Part shown: positions 15,848 through 24,966 of the stretch, piece after piece
How positions within the stretch are numbered: position 1 is the first letter of the stretch
How the letters are laid out: each line of letters opens with the position of its first letter
From: Candidatus Bathyarchaeota archaeon
GTDB lineage: Archaea; Thermoproteota; Bathyarchaeia; Bathyarchaeales; Bathycorpusculaceae
NCBI GenBank assembly: GCA_003141855.1
Contig: PLNS01000004.1
Coordinates: forward strand, 1-56,119
Length of the DNA: 56,119 bases
Reading direction: 5' to 3'
Translations under genes and position numbers: made by a program
Notes under the pieces: model-generated
The model's database searches: none
What the model saw: the letters and a program-made list of their open reading frames with translations, nothing else
Told to the model about the DNA's origin: nothing

Positions 15848-16690
15848 TCATAGTTGTCGAAGCTGATTTAATGTTCCCAAGCATGTGCCATCTAAGAGAT
15901 AAAGTTCAGCATCATCCACATCCACCGCTTCCGAACGCAAAACAGGCCCAATCAACGCTTTGCCGCCGATTTCTTTTCTGGGTCGGGTTTCGTTTACTGG
16001 TCTGCCGCCGAGAAAATCGTTGAAGCTGGGCATTATGAAAATCTCCGATGCCTTCGGTCGGATGTTGTAATGTTTCTTTAACGTTTCAGCTACCGATCCC
16101 TCGATTTTTACGCCATTTTTTCTCAAAAGAATCCTCGCCAAGGCTTCAGTGTCGCATTTTGCTTTCATCCAAACTTGCCTTGTAATTTTACAGCCCGTTG
16201 GGTCACGGAAAACCACCACTGGATGCAGGTGCCCCATAACCAACGTTTTGCATCCCATCAGCGCTGACGAAGGCCACTTGTGTCCATGAAAAACCCCCAC
16301 ATCACCTATCACTGCTCCAGTTGCAGGCAAAAACTCGACGTTTTCTGGTAGTAGCGGTTCTAGGTTGGCGTCATGGTTACCGCGTACAATAGATATGCTG
16401 CTAATGTAGCCTTGGAGTTTGGTGAAAAAGTCGGGGATGTCTTGCCACTCGCCAAATTCGTGTGAAACAACCGTGTACTTCACGTCGCCAAGAATAACTA
16501 TGGCGTCAGGTTTGTACTCGGTAATAATCGCGGTTAACTTGTTTAGAATTTTTGGCGTTTGGCTTGGCACATGGATGCCTTTTTCTTGAAGCTGCATTTC
16601 CCAGCCCAGGTGCGGGTCAGCGATAAGGAGAGTTTTGGTTTTATCAGTTTTTACTAGGGCTGCAGGATGGGGCAAGAGCAAATTTAACAT
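15848..16690 (-). CDS. Metallophosphoesterase
   Basis: A 280-residue calcineurin-type phosphoesterase. Metal-binding motifs in order are DPHLGWE, GDVK, GNHD, HGHKWP and GHLHP, like archaeal YfcE/DR1281-related nucleases and phosphodiesterases (COG1407-type). A C-terminal extension of about 90 residues has no clear motif. Its ATG overlaps the stop of the upstream FBPase/IMPase gene by one base (TAATG), so translation is coupled. The substrate is unknown. Confidence 0.9.
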   Translation of the reverse strand: MLNLLLPHPAALVKTDKTKTLLIADPHLGWEMQLQEKGIHVPSQTPKILNKLTAIITEYKPDAIVILGDVKYTVVSHEFGEWQDIPDFFTKLQGYISSISIVRGNHDANLEPLLPENVEFLPATGAVIGDVGVFHGHKWPSSALMGCKTLVMGHLHPVVVFRDPTGCKITRQVWMKAKCDTEALARILLRKNGVKIEGSVAETLKKHYNIRPKASEIFIMPSFNDFLGGRPVNETRPRKEIGGKALIGPVLRSEAVDVDDAELYLLDGTCLGTLNQLRQL

Positions 16691-17514
16691 TAGGGTTTAA
16701 CCAAGCTTACGATTTTTTGGTGAATTTGCATGTTGCCTGAAGCTATGAAACTCATCTTTTGTTTGGGGTCCAACTTTACGTTTAATGTTTGGTTGTCGGG
16801 GGTAGTTACTATTCCGCCTGCCTCCTTCACGATGAGGAAGCCAGCGGCAACATCTGTGGCGCGGATTTTTCCCCTTAAATCAATGAACGCGTCCGTTAAG
16901 CCGTTAGCTACATAGCAAACTTCAAGTGCGTTGGCGCCAAAATGCCGAATGTGCTTTGTATTCTCGATTAACGCGGTGACTTTTGGAACCACTGCTTTGG
17001 CTTTGAAGGTGTTTAAATCTAAACCCACCACTGCCTCATCCAAAAACGCCGTTTTTGACGATTCCATCTTTTCGCCATCCCGATATGCGCCTTCGCCTTT
17101 AAACGCCGTATACGTTACATCATGGGAAAGGTCAACAACCATGCCAGCGTAGACGTCGGCGAGTTCGGGTTTGTGGGAAACGGCGATTGAGGAAGCGTAG
17201 AAGGGTAAGCCATGCATCAAATTCGTGGTTCCATCTATGGGGTCAACGGTTAAAAAGCACTCCTCGGGTGCGCCGCCGAATTTCTTTATGCCAGACTCCT
17301 CGCTGATTAATGTGAAGGAAACGTCGTGGTGCTGGAGAGTGTCGATTATGGCTGTTTCAGCCGCCAAATCCACCGGTTTCATGGCGTCTCCGCCAGCACC
17401 CATTCCCAGGTTAGGTTGGGGTTGTTTTAGAGTTTTGAGGCAGGGCTGGATGTTGGTTTGTATGTTGTTTTTGCATTCTATGAGGATTTGTTGCCAGTCG
17501 GTTGGGTTTTTCAT
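16690..17514 (-). CDS. suhB: Inositol monophosphatase / fructose-1,6-bisphosphatase
   Basis: Mg2+-dependent phosphatase of the IMPase superfamily; archaeal members often hydrolyse both inositol-1-phosphate and fructose-1,6-bisphosphate (type IV FBPase). In the 274-residue protein the metal-binding motifs are EESG, VDPIDGTTNL and ATDVAAGFLIVKEAGG. The archaeal form could serve gluconeogenesis or inositol lipid synthesis; sequence alone does not decide. ATG start. Operon with the downstream phosphoesterase (one-base overlap). Confidence 0.9.
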   Translation of the reverse strand: MKNPTDWQQILIECKNNIQTNIQPCLKTLKQPQPNLGMGAGGDAMKPVDLAAETAIIDTLQHHDVSFTLISEESGIKKFGGAPEECFLTVDPIDGTTNLMHGLPFYASSIAVSHKPELADVYAGMVVDLSHDVTYTAFKGEGAYRDGEKMESSKTAFLDEAVVGLDLNTFKAKAVVPKVTALIENTKHIRHFGANALEVCYVANGLTDAFIDLRGKIRATDVAAGFLIVKEAGGIVTTPDNQTLNVKLDPKQKMSFIASGNMQIHQKIVSLVKP

Positions 17515-17853
17515 TGCTTAACCTTCAGTTTCTATATTGCGCGTCAAGTTGATAAAGACTATATCAAACATTAGTTCCACAAAAATATGGTTCACTCAAT
17601 TGTTAATCCTGAACTATTCAGCGGCATATTTGGATCCTAATAGAGGTTCTATGCAGAAACCTATAGGGGGTAGGTCGCTATTGGCGTTTTCTATGGTCAA
17701 TAGCAGTTAAAAAACAATAAGCCCACTATCAATTAGAAACAAAGGCTCCTTGGACATTACTTGTTGGCAGTGGCTGCAATAGGGGATAAAACGTTGGTTT
17801 TGGAAAAAGCTCTTATGCCATGGTAACGAGTATCTTCAACAAGAGAGGGAACC
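17515..17853. other. Divergent intergenic with dispersed repeat
   Basis: About 340 bases between the divergent FBPase and glycosyltransferase genes. It holds dispersed repeat copy 2 (17653-17704). No other gene seen. Promoters for both directions must lie here. Confidence 0.5.
17653..17704 (+). repeat. Dispersed repeat, copy 2
   Basis: Begins GCAGAAACCTATAGGGGGTA then GGT. GCTATTG (17677-17683) pairs perfectly with CAATAGC (17698-17704) around a 14-base loop. Closest to copy 1 at 8442. Confidence 0.75.
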
Positions 17854-19104
17854 ATGGTTAACTTCTCGTCTATCAAACGCGAGATAACAATTTTAGCCGT
17901 GTTGCTTTTCGTTGCCTTCATAGTTAGGGTTCTCTTGTTTTCCCTGCAAGGATACCCCATAGACACAAACGATTTTATCTCTTGGTTTAACACGGCAGCT
18001 GAACATGGCATAAGACCCTTCTATTCTGTTGCTGGATACGTTGATTATCCACCTTTCAACGTCTACATCTTCTGGGCATTTGGCTCGTTAGCCAACGCAT
18101 TAGGCGTCAGCATGGCAAGCATGATTAAGTTCGTGCCAAACCTTTTCGATTTAGCCACTGCAGGGTTGATTTACGTTTTTGTTAGAAAACAAGCAACCTT
18201 CAAAGTAGCGCTTGTATCGACGGCGCTTTACGCTTTTAACCCAGCCGTAATCTACAACACGGCGGTATGGGGCCAATTTGACGCGGTCTACACTTTCTTC
18301 CTTATCCTCTCGCTTATGCTTGCGCTAAAATCTAAACCCATACCCTCAGCAGTAATCTTCGCATTGGGGCTTCTAACCAAGCCTCAAGGAATAGCATTGC
18401 TTCCTTTGGTTGCCCTTTTGATTTACAAGAAAAACGGTTGGAAACAACTAGCCTATTCCGTGCTGGCGTTTACTGCAACGGTTTTCTTGGTTGTGCTTCC
18501 CTTCGAGGGCATCGGCAACCCAGTTACCTTCTTAATAAAAAATTACTCAACTGGCTATATGTACTATAACGTGACATCGGTTAACGCTTTCAACTTATGG
18601 GGCCTGTTTGCCTTATGGATGAAGGATGGATACCTCTTCTTTGTAGGATGGGCACTGTTCGGCGCTGTAGCCGTCTTTACCCTGTACATGGTTCATAAGC
18701 GGCTTAAGGTTTCAGGAGATTTAATTGCGGTTTTTGCAGCGTTTATGTTGTTTTTCGCGTTCTTTATGTTGCCGACAAGGATTCATGAACGGTACCTGTT
18801 TCCAGCCATAAGCGTTTTGGCTCTTATGTTTCCGCTTCTCAAAAAGGCACGCCCGCTGTATGTGGTTTTGACAGCGACTTTTCTAATCAACCAAGCTTAC
18901 GTTCTTTACTGGCTCAATGTTTCCTATCCTAATGCTGGCCCTAATTTAACTGGGGACCCAGTGGTTCTAGCGGTAAGCGTTATTAATTTAATAATGTTCC
19001 TTTATGCTTCAGTGCTGATGTGGGATGAACTTAAAGGAAGACAATCGCTCAAAACACAAGCCTCTAAATTAAGCCAAACCCAACAGGCAGGTGAGCCCAA
19101 ATAA
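17854..19104 (+). CDS. GT-C glycosyltransferase (GT87/PIG-M-like)
   Basis: A 416-residue polytopic protein with about ten membrane segments. A luminal-type loop near residues 32-55 with DTNDFISWFNTAAEHG and a nearby DYPPFN motif matches GT-C fold mannosyltransferases that use dolichyl-phosphate sugars. Later GLLTKPQGIALLP and PTRIHERYLFPA are typical of this group. ATG start with GAGAGGGA ribosome site. It is first in an apparent three-gene operon with a PMT-family enzyme and a DPM-synthase-like enzyme, so the likely role is surface glycan or protein glycosylation. Confidence 0.82.
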   Translation: MVNFSSIKREITILAVLLFVAFIVRVLLFSLQGYPIDTNDFISWFNTAAEHGIRPFYSVAGYVDYPPFNVYIFWAFGSLANALGVSMASMIKFVPNLFDLATAGLIYVFVRKQATFKVALVSTALYAFNPAVIYNTAVWGQFDAVYTFFLILSLMLALKSKPIPSAVIFALGLLTKPQGIALLPLVALLIYKKNGWKQLAYSVLAFTATVFLVVLPFEGIGNPVTFLIKNYSTGYMYYNVTSVNAFNLWGLFALWMKDGYLFFVGWALFGAVAVFTLYMVHKRLKVSGDLIAVFAAFMLFFAFFMLPTRIHERYLFPAISVLALMFPLLKKARPLYVVLTATFLINQAYVLYWLNVSYPNAGPNLTGDPVVLAVSVINLIMFLYASVLMWDELKGRQSLKTQASKLSQTQQAGEPK

Positions 19105-19148
19105 ACATCGGATTAAAAATAACCAAAAAAGACCTCATAACTATTGTT

Positions 19149-20957
19149 TTGCTGTCGATAGTCTTCTTCGGCATAGCCGCTTGGAACGTAGGTGCATTTA
19201 ATGCGCCAGTCACGAATTGGCAGAGCACCCAAAACGAAAATTTCTACGTCAACTTGGGCTCGAATCAGCAAGTTCAGAATGTTTATTTTTGGGTTAAAAG
19301 CGGCAACGCCACGGTCTCAGTATATTCAGGTGTTCCTGGAAACTGGAGTTACATAGGACAATTCGCACTTCAACCAAGAGGCACAGACTACTCGGTTTAC
19401 CAAAGCTTAAGTTTGAATGTTAACACGCAATTTTTAGATTTCAACGTTCAACCAGTGACATATGATTCTCAACCTATGTTCTCCAACTGGGGCATAACCA
19501 ACCCCACTGACCAAGCACCATCACCCTTCATACAAGTCACTGAAATCGGATTAGAAAACCAAACCAACCAGCAAATCCCAATAGTTGGAATTATGGGCGA
19601 AAACACCACCGATGCAACTCTGGTTAAATTGGTTGATGAGCAGAACAAACTCGAGATTCCTCCGACTTACATGTCAAAAATGTACTTTGACGAGGTCTAC
19701 TTTGCCAGGGCTGCAGAAAACTATGCAAACCATCAGATACCTGATGAAAGGACACATCCGCCTCTAGGAAAAATCATTCAAGCCACGGGAGTAGCGGTTT
19801 TCGGTGAAACGCCGTTTGGTTGGCGAATAATGGGCGTCGTATTCGCAACCTTGATGATTCCCTTAATGTATCTGTTGGGAAAGAAACTTTTTGGAACGTG
19901 GATTGGCGGTTTTTCACCGGCGTTTTTGTTTGCATTTGACTTTATGCATTTCACGATGGCGCGGATAGGCACGGTTGATACTTACGTTGTGTTCTTCTCG
20001 TTGCTTTCCCAACTGTTCTTTTTGATTTATTTCATGAACGTGGTTAAGGGCGGGTGGAAAACTTCTGTTCTGCCACTATTTTTAGCCGTGGTTTTCTTTG
20101 CGCTGGGATTTTCAACGAAGTGGTTTGTGCTCTATAGCGCGTTGGGTTTGCTTGCGCTGCTGGTAGCAATCAGGTTTAAGGACCTCACAAAACTAAAGAG
20201 CAGCTTGAGCGCGAAGTACGTCGCTTTCTTTGACCACCCGTTCTGGCTGTTGCTGGGATTTGTCGGTATTGTAGCCGTCATTTACTTTGCAACCTACATT
20301 CCCGAAATGCTTGCTGGCGACTCGTTCCCGACGATTATTAATTTGCAGTTCGCCATGTTTAGTTTCCATTCAGGCACTGTAACTGATCCTGCTTCGGCTC
20401 CTTGGTGGTCTTGGCCTTTTATGTTCAGGTTAGATGGAGTAAATGTTCCAAGATGGTTTGACATATCTTACCTGCCTAACAATACAGTTTCCACAATCTC
20501 CGTTTTTGGTAACCCAGTGGTTTGGTGGGTTGGCTTTGCGTTAATGCTTGTGCTTACGGAGAGAGCTATTCATGGAAGAGAATTGCTAGCAAACTTGTGG
20601 AGCCGAATATCGAAGTCATCTGCACGCCAACGCATCAGTATACGCGCCAAGGGTTGGGATTTACCGGCGATATTCATAGTTGTCGTGTTCTTCTTCTCAT
20701 GGTTGCCCTACGTTTTCATCTCAAGAGCAACCTACATTTACCATTTCTACCTCAGCGTACCCCTGCTTTGCTTAGCAATAACGTACTTCATTAACAAATA
20801 CTGGAACACCCGTGTAGGAAAGGTTGCTGCTATAGCCATATTTGCTGGTACTATAGCAATGTTTGTGCTCTTTTACCCAGTGATTTCGGGTGCACCCGTT
20901 TCAACTTCGTATGTTCACAGTTATCTAAAATGGTTCCCAAGCTGGTATTTCGCGTAA
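19149..20957 (+). CDS. PMT-family protein mannosyltransferase (GT39)
   Basis: A 602-residue membrane glycosyltransferase. A long extracellular N-terminal segment is followed by the catalytic DEVYFARAAENY loop and THPPLGKIIQATG, hallmarks of dolichyl-phosphate-mannose protein mannosyltransferases, and then by many membrane helices. The annotated start TTG at 19149 falls inside the first hydrophobic segment. The frame stays open upstream to a stop at 19092-19094 and encodes GLKITKKDL, a more sensible positive-inside N-terminus, but holds only ATA, TTA or ATC codons there; the true start is therefore unclear. It ends by overlapping the next gene (TAATG). Confidence 0.85.
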   Translation: MLSIVFFGIAAWNVGAFNAPVTNWQSTQNENFYVNLGSNQQVQNVYFWVKSGNATVSVYSGVPGNWSYIGQFALQPRGTDYSVYQSLSLNVNTQFLDFNVQPVTYDSQPMFSNWGITNPTDQAPSPFIQVTEIGLENQTNQQIPIVGIMGENTTDATLVKLVDEQNKLEIPPTYMSKMYFDEVYFARAAENYANHQIPDERTHPPLGKIIQATGVAVFGETPFGWRIMGVVFATLMIPLMYLLGKKLFGTWIGGFSPAFLFAFDFMHFTMARIGTVDTYVVFFSLLSQLFFLIYFMNVVKGGWKTSVLPLFLAVVFFALGFSTKWFVLYSALGLLALLVAIRFKDLTKLKSSLSAKYVAFFDHPFWLLLGFVGIVAVIYFATYIPEMLAGDSFPTIINLQFAMFSFHSGTVTDPASAPWWSWPFMFRLDGVNVPRWFDISYLPNNTVSTISVFGNPVVWWVGFALMLVLTERAIHGRELLANLWSRISKSSARQRISIRAKGWDLPAIFIVVVFFFSWLPYVFISRATYIYHFYLSVPLLCLAITYFINKYWNTRVGKVAAIAIFAGTIAMFVLFYPVISGAPVSTSYVHSYLKWFPSWYFA

Positions 20958-21700
20958 TGACCACACCAAATAGCCCCAGCAAGACAGTGCAGGTTTCAGT
21001 GGTGCTTCCCGCCTACAACGAAGTAGACTACCTGCAGCCAGCAGTGGAAAAAACCATGCAAGCTCTAAACGAGTTCGCGGATTCCTATGAGATAGTAATA
21101 GCTGAAGACGGAAGCACCGACGGCACCGCCGAACGCGCCGAGGAACTAACGCAGCAATACCCGTGCGTTAGGCATATTCACAGGGAAAAGCGCTTGGGAA
21201 GGGGAACGGCGCTCAACAACGCGTTTAAGCAAAGCATCGGCGAAGTTCTGGTTTACATGGATTTGGATTTAGCCACGGATCTTAATTATCTTAAGCCTCT
21301 GGTTGAAGCCATCACAGTTGAAGGATACGATTTCTCAACGGGTTCTAGGATGCTTAGTGAAAGCAAGGCTGAACGTACCTTTAGCAGAGGCATCAGCTCT
21401 AAAACTTACAATTTCCTCGTCAGGCACATGCTTGGCTCTAAACTTCGAGACCACCAATGTGGCTTCAAAGCCTTCAAGAGAGAACCGCTCATGGAGTTGC
21501 TGGATGAAGTGGAGGCGACTCACTGGTTTTGGGACACAGAAATAATGGTGAGAGCGCATCGTCACGGCTTTAGGATAAAAGAGATTGCGGTGGAATGGAA
21601 GAGTGGCAAAGACACCAAAGTTAACCTATTCAAGGATTCTTGGAATATGTTCTGGCAGATAATGGGGCTCTGGTGGAACCTAAAAATAAAGAAAAAATAG
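20957..21700 (+). CDS. Dolichyl-phosphate mannose synthase-like GT2
   Basis: GT-A fold glycosyltransferase of family 2, about 247 residues. VSVVLPAYNEVDYLQPAVEKT is the nucleotide-sugar strand; AEDGSTDGTAE and the DLDLATDLNYL region give the DxD-type metal site; DHQCGFKAFKRE and THWFWDTEI are conserved in DPM/DPG synthases. No C-terminal membrane anchor. ATG at 20957 overlaps the preceding stop; a GTG at 20930 would add nine residues. It would make the dolichyl-phosphate sugar donor used by the two upstream GT-C enzymes. Confidence 0.9.
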   Translation: MTTPNSPSKTVQVSVVLPAYNEVDYLQPAVEKTMQALNEFADSYEIVIAEDGSTDGTAERAEELTQQYPCVRHIHREKRLGRGTALNNAFKQSIGEVLVYMDLDLATDLNYLKPLVEAITVEGYDFSTGSRMLSESKAERTFSRGISSKTYNFLVRHMLGSKLRDHQCGFKAFKREPLMELLDEVEATHWFWDTEIMVRAHRHGFRIKEIAVEWKSGKDTKVNLFKDSWNMFWQIMGLWWNLKIKKK

Positions 21701-21702
21701 GT

Positions 21703-22203
21703 TTATCGTTTGGCTAAGAGCACGAACGCCCTAGCGACCAATGCTAACCCGAAGATGAGTATTATTCCAGCCCAGAAAACAAACCATTCGCTCTGTATTG
21801 TCATGTTCATCAGGTAAGTTGTTATTAGGTAGCTTGCACCGAGCCAGAAGACGATGTTTTCGATGGTCTCCGCTTTACGTGAAACGGGCGAATGCAGCCC
21901 GACTCTTAGCATCAAGATTACGATTTCCAAGATGCCTATGCCTATGCTAAGCTGGAAAGCTGCAGTGTAGAGGTTCATGTGGGCGGCTGGGTTGACAGGC
22001 GCAGGCAAAGAGATGCCGATGCTGGGAACTGGCGCAAGCGTGAGGGACGTGAAAAAGTTTATCAAGCCATCCAAAAGGTTGTCAGATATATGGATGTAGT
22101 AAACCAAAGCTATGATTATGAAGACGGAGCCGATGTAGATGGCACTAAACAGGTTTTCTTTTTTCTTATCTGTTAACGCCTGCGGGTTTAAGGTATGCAT
22201 CAA
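21703..22203 (-). CDS. Four-helix membrane protein, unknown
   Basis: A 166-residue protein with four membrane segments (about 20-40, 74-95, 112-132 and 138-160). No motif recognised. Convergent with the glycosyltransferase operon, with two bases between the stops. ATG start. Confidence 0.6.
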   Translation of the reverse strand: MMHTLNPQALTDKKKENLFSAIYIGSVFIIIALVYYIHISDNLLDGLINFFTSLTLAPVPSIGISLPAPVNPAAHMNLYTAAFQLSIGIGILEIVILMLRVGLHSPVSRKAETIENIVFWLGASYLITTYLMNMTIQSEWFVFWAGIILIFGLALVARAFVLLAKR

Positions 22204-22269
22204 GCTGTTTTTTCTCCATTCGAAAATAGATTATTCAGCAAATATACGTTTCTCTTTAAGTGAGAAAGT

Positions 22270-22283
22270 GCATATTTTAAATA
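22270..22283 (+). promoter_or_regulatory. TATA region for zinc-ribbon gene
   Basis: CATATTTTAAATAC lies about 40 bases before the ATG at 22320, with GGGATGAG as the ribosome site. Confidence 0.5.
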
Positions 22284-22319
22284 CTAAAAGCTGATAAAAT
22301 AATATTGGGATGAGATTTC

Positions 22320-22739
22320 ATGTCGTATTGTCCGAATTGTGGCAATAAAATTGATGAAACGATGGTTTTCTGCCCACGTTGCGGGGCATCATTAAAAGGC
22401 ACTCCGCCAGGTCAACCAGCACCAGCGCCTGCTCAGCCTTATCGCAGAAGAAATGAGAAATCGGAAAAGAACGAGAAACAAGAAAAGCAGGAAAAACAGG
22501 AGCGTCCTGAAAGGGGTGAAAAGCAAGAGAAGGGCGAGCAGGGGTTCATCGGCTTTTTAATCGGCGGTTTAATACTTATTACGCTGGGTCTTTTCTCGGT
22601 GCTGCAATTAAGTGGTTATTTCACTGCAAATTCAGGACAAAGCTGGGCTATTATGCTGTTGATTATCGGCGTAATCATCATAATTGGCGCTATCTACGTG
22701 GCTATGGGAGCGCGGAAACGTTCGCCAAAGCCGTCTTAG
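22320..22739 (+). CDS. Zinc-ribbon membrane protein
   Basis: A 139-residue protein. The N-terminus is a zinc ribbon (YCPNCGNKIDETMVFCPRCG, residues 4-23), then a Pro/Ala linker, then an unusual charged low-complexity stretch with repeated EKQEK units (about 44-73), then two membrane segments (about 77-97 and 108-130) and a basic tail. The zinc_ribbon_2 family domain is common in archaeal membrane proteins of unknown role. Its stop overlaps the convergent GH3-like gene. Confidence 0.75.
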   Translation: MSYCPNCGNKIDETMVFCPRCGASLKGTPPGQPAPAPAQPYRRRNEKSEKNEKQEKQEKQERPERGEKQEKGEQGFIGFLIGGLILITLGLFSVLQLSGYFTANSGQSWAIMLLIIGVIIIIGAIYVAMGARKRSPKPS

Positions 22740-23875
22740 ACTATCCAGCCTAAAAACGCTCGGTACAACCTGTGCTCCAGAAGCGTTAAAGCTTTCTTTC
22801 TTCCGAACACGCGGTAATGGTTTTTTCCTGCCGCTTCAATCAAGTCTCCCATGTCGTAGCGTGGAAACATGCATGAGGAAACGATTAGCCTGCCCCATTC
22901 GCCGCGTTTAAGTTCATGAAGCATCTTCACGCCTTTGCCCGTTGCAACTTCGAAAAGGTACGAGTCGTAGTTGGGGGTTATGTAGGGTAAATCGTCTAGT
23001 TGCTGACCGAAGACACCTTCCGTGGCAGTGTACATCTCCACAATCGGCACGTCACCGAAATACCTCTTGAGGATTGGTCCATACTTGAAGTGGATTTTGG
23101 GCACGCTGGTGCAGAAGAGTGCTTGGGTTTTCCATAAGTCGGCTGGTTTTTTTCCGTACTTCCGTTTAACGTATCTGGCGAAGGACAAAATCACAGGGGT
23201 TACGCCCATTGCTGCGGTTACGTTTTGGTTAAGCGCCATCTGGTAGGCAAGCTCGAACCTTTTTTCCCAATCCTTCCTGCCGACTCCGCAGCCTAAAGCA
23301 TCGATTTCCTCTTGGCGGGGCAGAAGGCTGACCCTGTCGAACATTGGGTTAAGCCGCGCGTAGGTGCCTGAACTGTAGCCGTAGGTGACTTGTTTGCCGT
23401 CGATGTCCATGGTGTGGACGTTAGAGGGAAAATTCAAGTTGAGGATGACGCCCAGAAAAACTTCGTAGTTCTTTTTTCTAACTGCATAGTTTATGAGTCC
23501 TCTTGCACCGCAACTGTAGATTTGTTTAAGGTGGGTTTGGGTTGCGGGGAGGACCTTGGATTTTCCCGTTGAGCCTCGGGTCATAACCCAGCATTCGGGC
23601 GGTTCAGACAAAAAAGCCTTGTAACTTCGTTCTTTTACCTGTGTCAGATACGAGATGAGTCCTGAATAGTTAATTATGGGAAAATTAGCCCGATAATCAG
23701 CAATGCCCGTCACTTGGGAAGCGTTGTGGCTTGCACCGTATTCCGTGCAACCGTATTTCTCCGCCAAATCAGCCAGCACCTGCTCTTGGGCTCTCCGGGG
23801 ATTCTCTATGGAATCGTACCATGGCTGGACGTACGGTCGCAGGATACTGTTGATGCTATCTTCATCAGGCAACAT
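22736..23875 (-). CDS. GH3-like acyl-adenylating enzyme
   Basis: About 379 residues from the ATG chosen here (MLPDEDSIN); an upstream frame to 23938 adds a less plausible N-terminus. It resembles the GH3 branch of the adenylate-forming enzymes: an ATP-binding GSTGKSK loop after CWVMTR, then TATEGVFGQ and PNYDSYLFEV, matching the ATEG/adenine-binding and substrate region, and the RYDMGDLIE stretch with the invariant Asp that binds ribose. GH3 enzymes conjugate acids with amino acids in plants. The bacterial and archaeal roles are mostly unknown. The C-terminal subdomain looks short. Divergent from the R15P isomerase gene. Confidence 0.75.
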   Translation of the reverse strand: MLPDEDSINSILRPYVQPWYDSIENPRRAQEQVLADLAEKYGCTEYGASHNASQVTGIADYRANFPIINYSGLISYLTQVKERSYKAFLSEPPECWVMTRGSTGKSKVLPATQTHLKQIYSCGARGLINYAVRKKNYEVFLGVILNLNFPSNVHTMDIDGKQVTYGYSSGTYARLNPMFDRVSLLPRQEEIDALGCGVGRKDWEKRFELAYQMALNQNVTAAMGVTPVILSFARYVKRKYGKKPADLWKTQALFCTSVPKIHFKYGPILKRYFGDVPIVEMYTATEGVFGQQLDDLPYITPNYDSYLFEVATGKGVKMLHELKRGEWGRLIVSSCMFPRYDMGDLIEAAGKNHYRVFGRKKALTLLEHRLYRAFLGWIV

Positions 23876-23958
23876 AACGCTCACTATCAGTTTGTTATGT
23901 ATTTGCTTATATGCTTCTCCACAAATAATTAAAAACAAAGCCGTTCAAGTTGAAGATT

Positions 23959-24876
23959 ATGGCAGAAACAATCCGCTCAACAGCTGAAAAAATAAGAAAA
24001 CTCCAAGTTCAAGGCGCCAGAAACGTCGCCATAGCCGCCGTCAAAGCCATCCAAACCCAAGCAGAACAAACAAAAGCAAAAAACAAAACCCAATTCCTAC
24101 AAGAACTCAAAGAAGCCCAAACCATCTTTTCGGCGTCCAGAGAAACCGAACCCTTGATGCGCAACGCAATCCGCTGGATAATCATCCAAACCCAAACTGC
24201 CAACACAGAAAAGGTTGATGCCTTGAGCCAAAATGTGAGTTTAAACGTCAGCCAATTCCTCAAGGATTTGGAGGTTTCAAGAGAGCAGACCGCAGAAATA
24301 GGAGCCAAACGAATCCGCGACGGCTCCGTTGTTTTTACGCATTGCCACTCCTCAACCGTAACACGTTTACTTGCTAAAGCCAAGGCGGACGGCAATAACT
24401 TTAAGGTAATCTGCACCGAAACCCGCCCTGCGTTTCAGGGAAGAATAACGGCCAAAGAAATGGTGGAGCTTGGCATCGAAACCACCTTTATCGTTGATTC
24501 GGCAGCACGAACGTTCATGGGAAACGTTGACGTTGTAGTCGTGGGAGCAGACGCCATCACTTCGGAAGGCAACGTGGTTAACAAGATTGGCTCAAGCGGA
24601 ATCGCGGTTTTAGCCCACGAAGCCAGAAAACCATTCTACGTTGTTTCTGAACTTCTAAAGTTCGACCCAGCAACCCTCCGAGGCGAATGCGAGAAGATTG
24701 AGCAGCGAAACTCAAACGAAGTCTGGAGCGAAGCGCCCCAAAAACTGTTGGTGTGCAACCCCGCCTTCGACGTAACCCCAAACCGCTACATTCACGGCTT
24801 AATCTGCGAAGAAGGCATAATCGCACCCCAAGCCATCGTTGAGGTTATGCGCCGAAGGTACCCATGGATTTTCTAA
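23959..24876 (+). CDS. Ribose-1,5-bisphosphate isomerase
   Basis: Converts ribose 1,5-bisphosphate to ribulose 1,5-bisphosphate, the step between AMP phosphorylase and RuBisCO in the archaeal AMP pathway. The roughly 305-residue protein belongs to the eIF2B-alpha/MtnA superfamily: FTHCHSSTVTRLLAKA, CTETRPAFQGR, VVVVGADAIT, GNVVNKIGS and the C-terminal DVTPNRYIHGLICEEGII. I chose ATG 23959; TTG 23950 is possible. The pathway partners rbcL and AMP phosphorylase lie within 7 kb, which supports this over MtnA or true eIF2B. Confidence 0.92.
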   Translation: MAETIRSTAEKIRKLQVQGARNVAIAAVKAIQTQAEQTKAKNKTQFLQELKEAQTIFSASRETEPLMRNAIRWIIIQTQTANTEKVDALSQNVSLNVSQFLKDLEVSREQTAEIGAKRIRDGSVVFTHCHSSTVTRLLAKAKADGNNFKVICTETRPAFQGRITAKEMVELGIETTFIVDSAARTFMGNVDVVVVGADAITSEGNVVNKIGSSGIAVLAHEARKPFYVVSELLKFDPATLRGECEKIEQRNSNEVWSEAPQKLLVCNPAFDVTPNRYIHGLICEEGIIAPQAIVEVMRRRYPWIF

Positions 24877-24966
24877 TTGATTAGTGATAATCCTGTATAA
24901 GGCAGGACCCTATTCGCCAATCGAAAAGTTGAAAAAAATAAAAAGGGAGAGATTGGTTTTTTTGCT

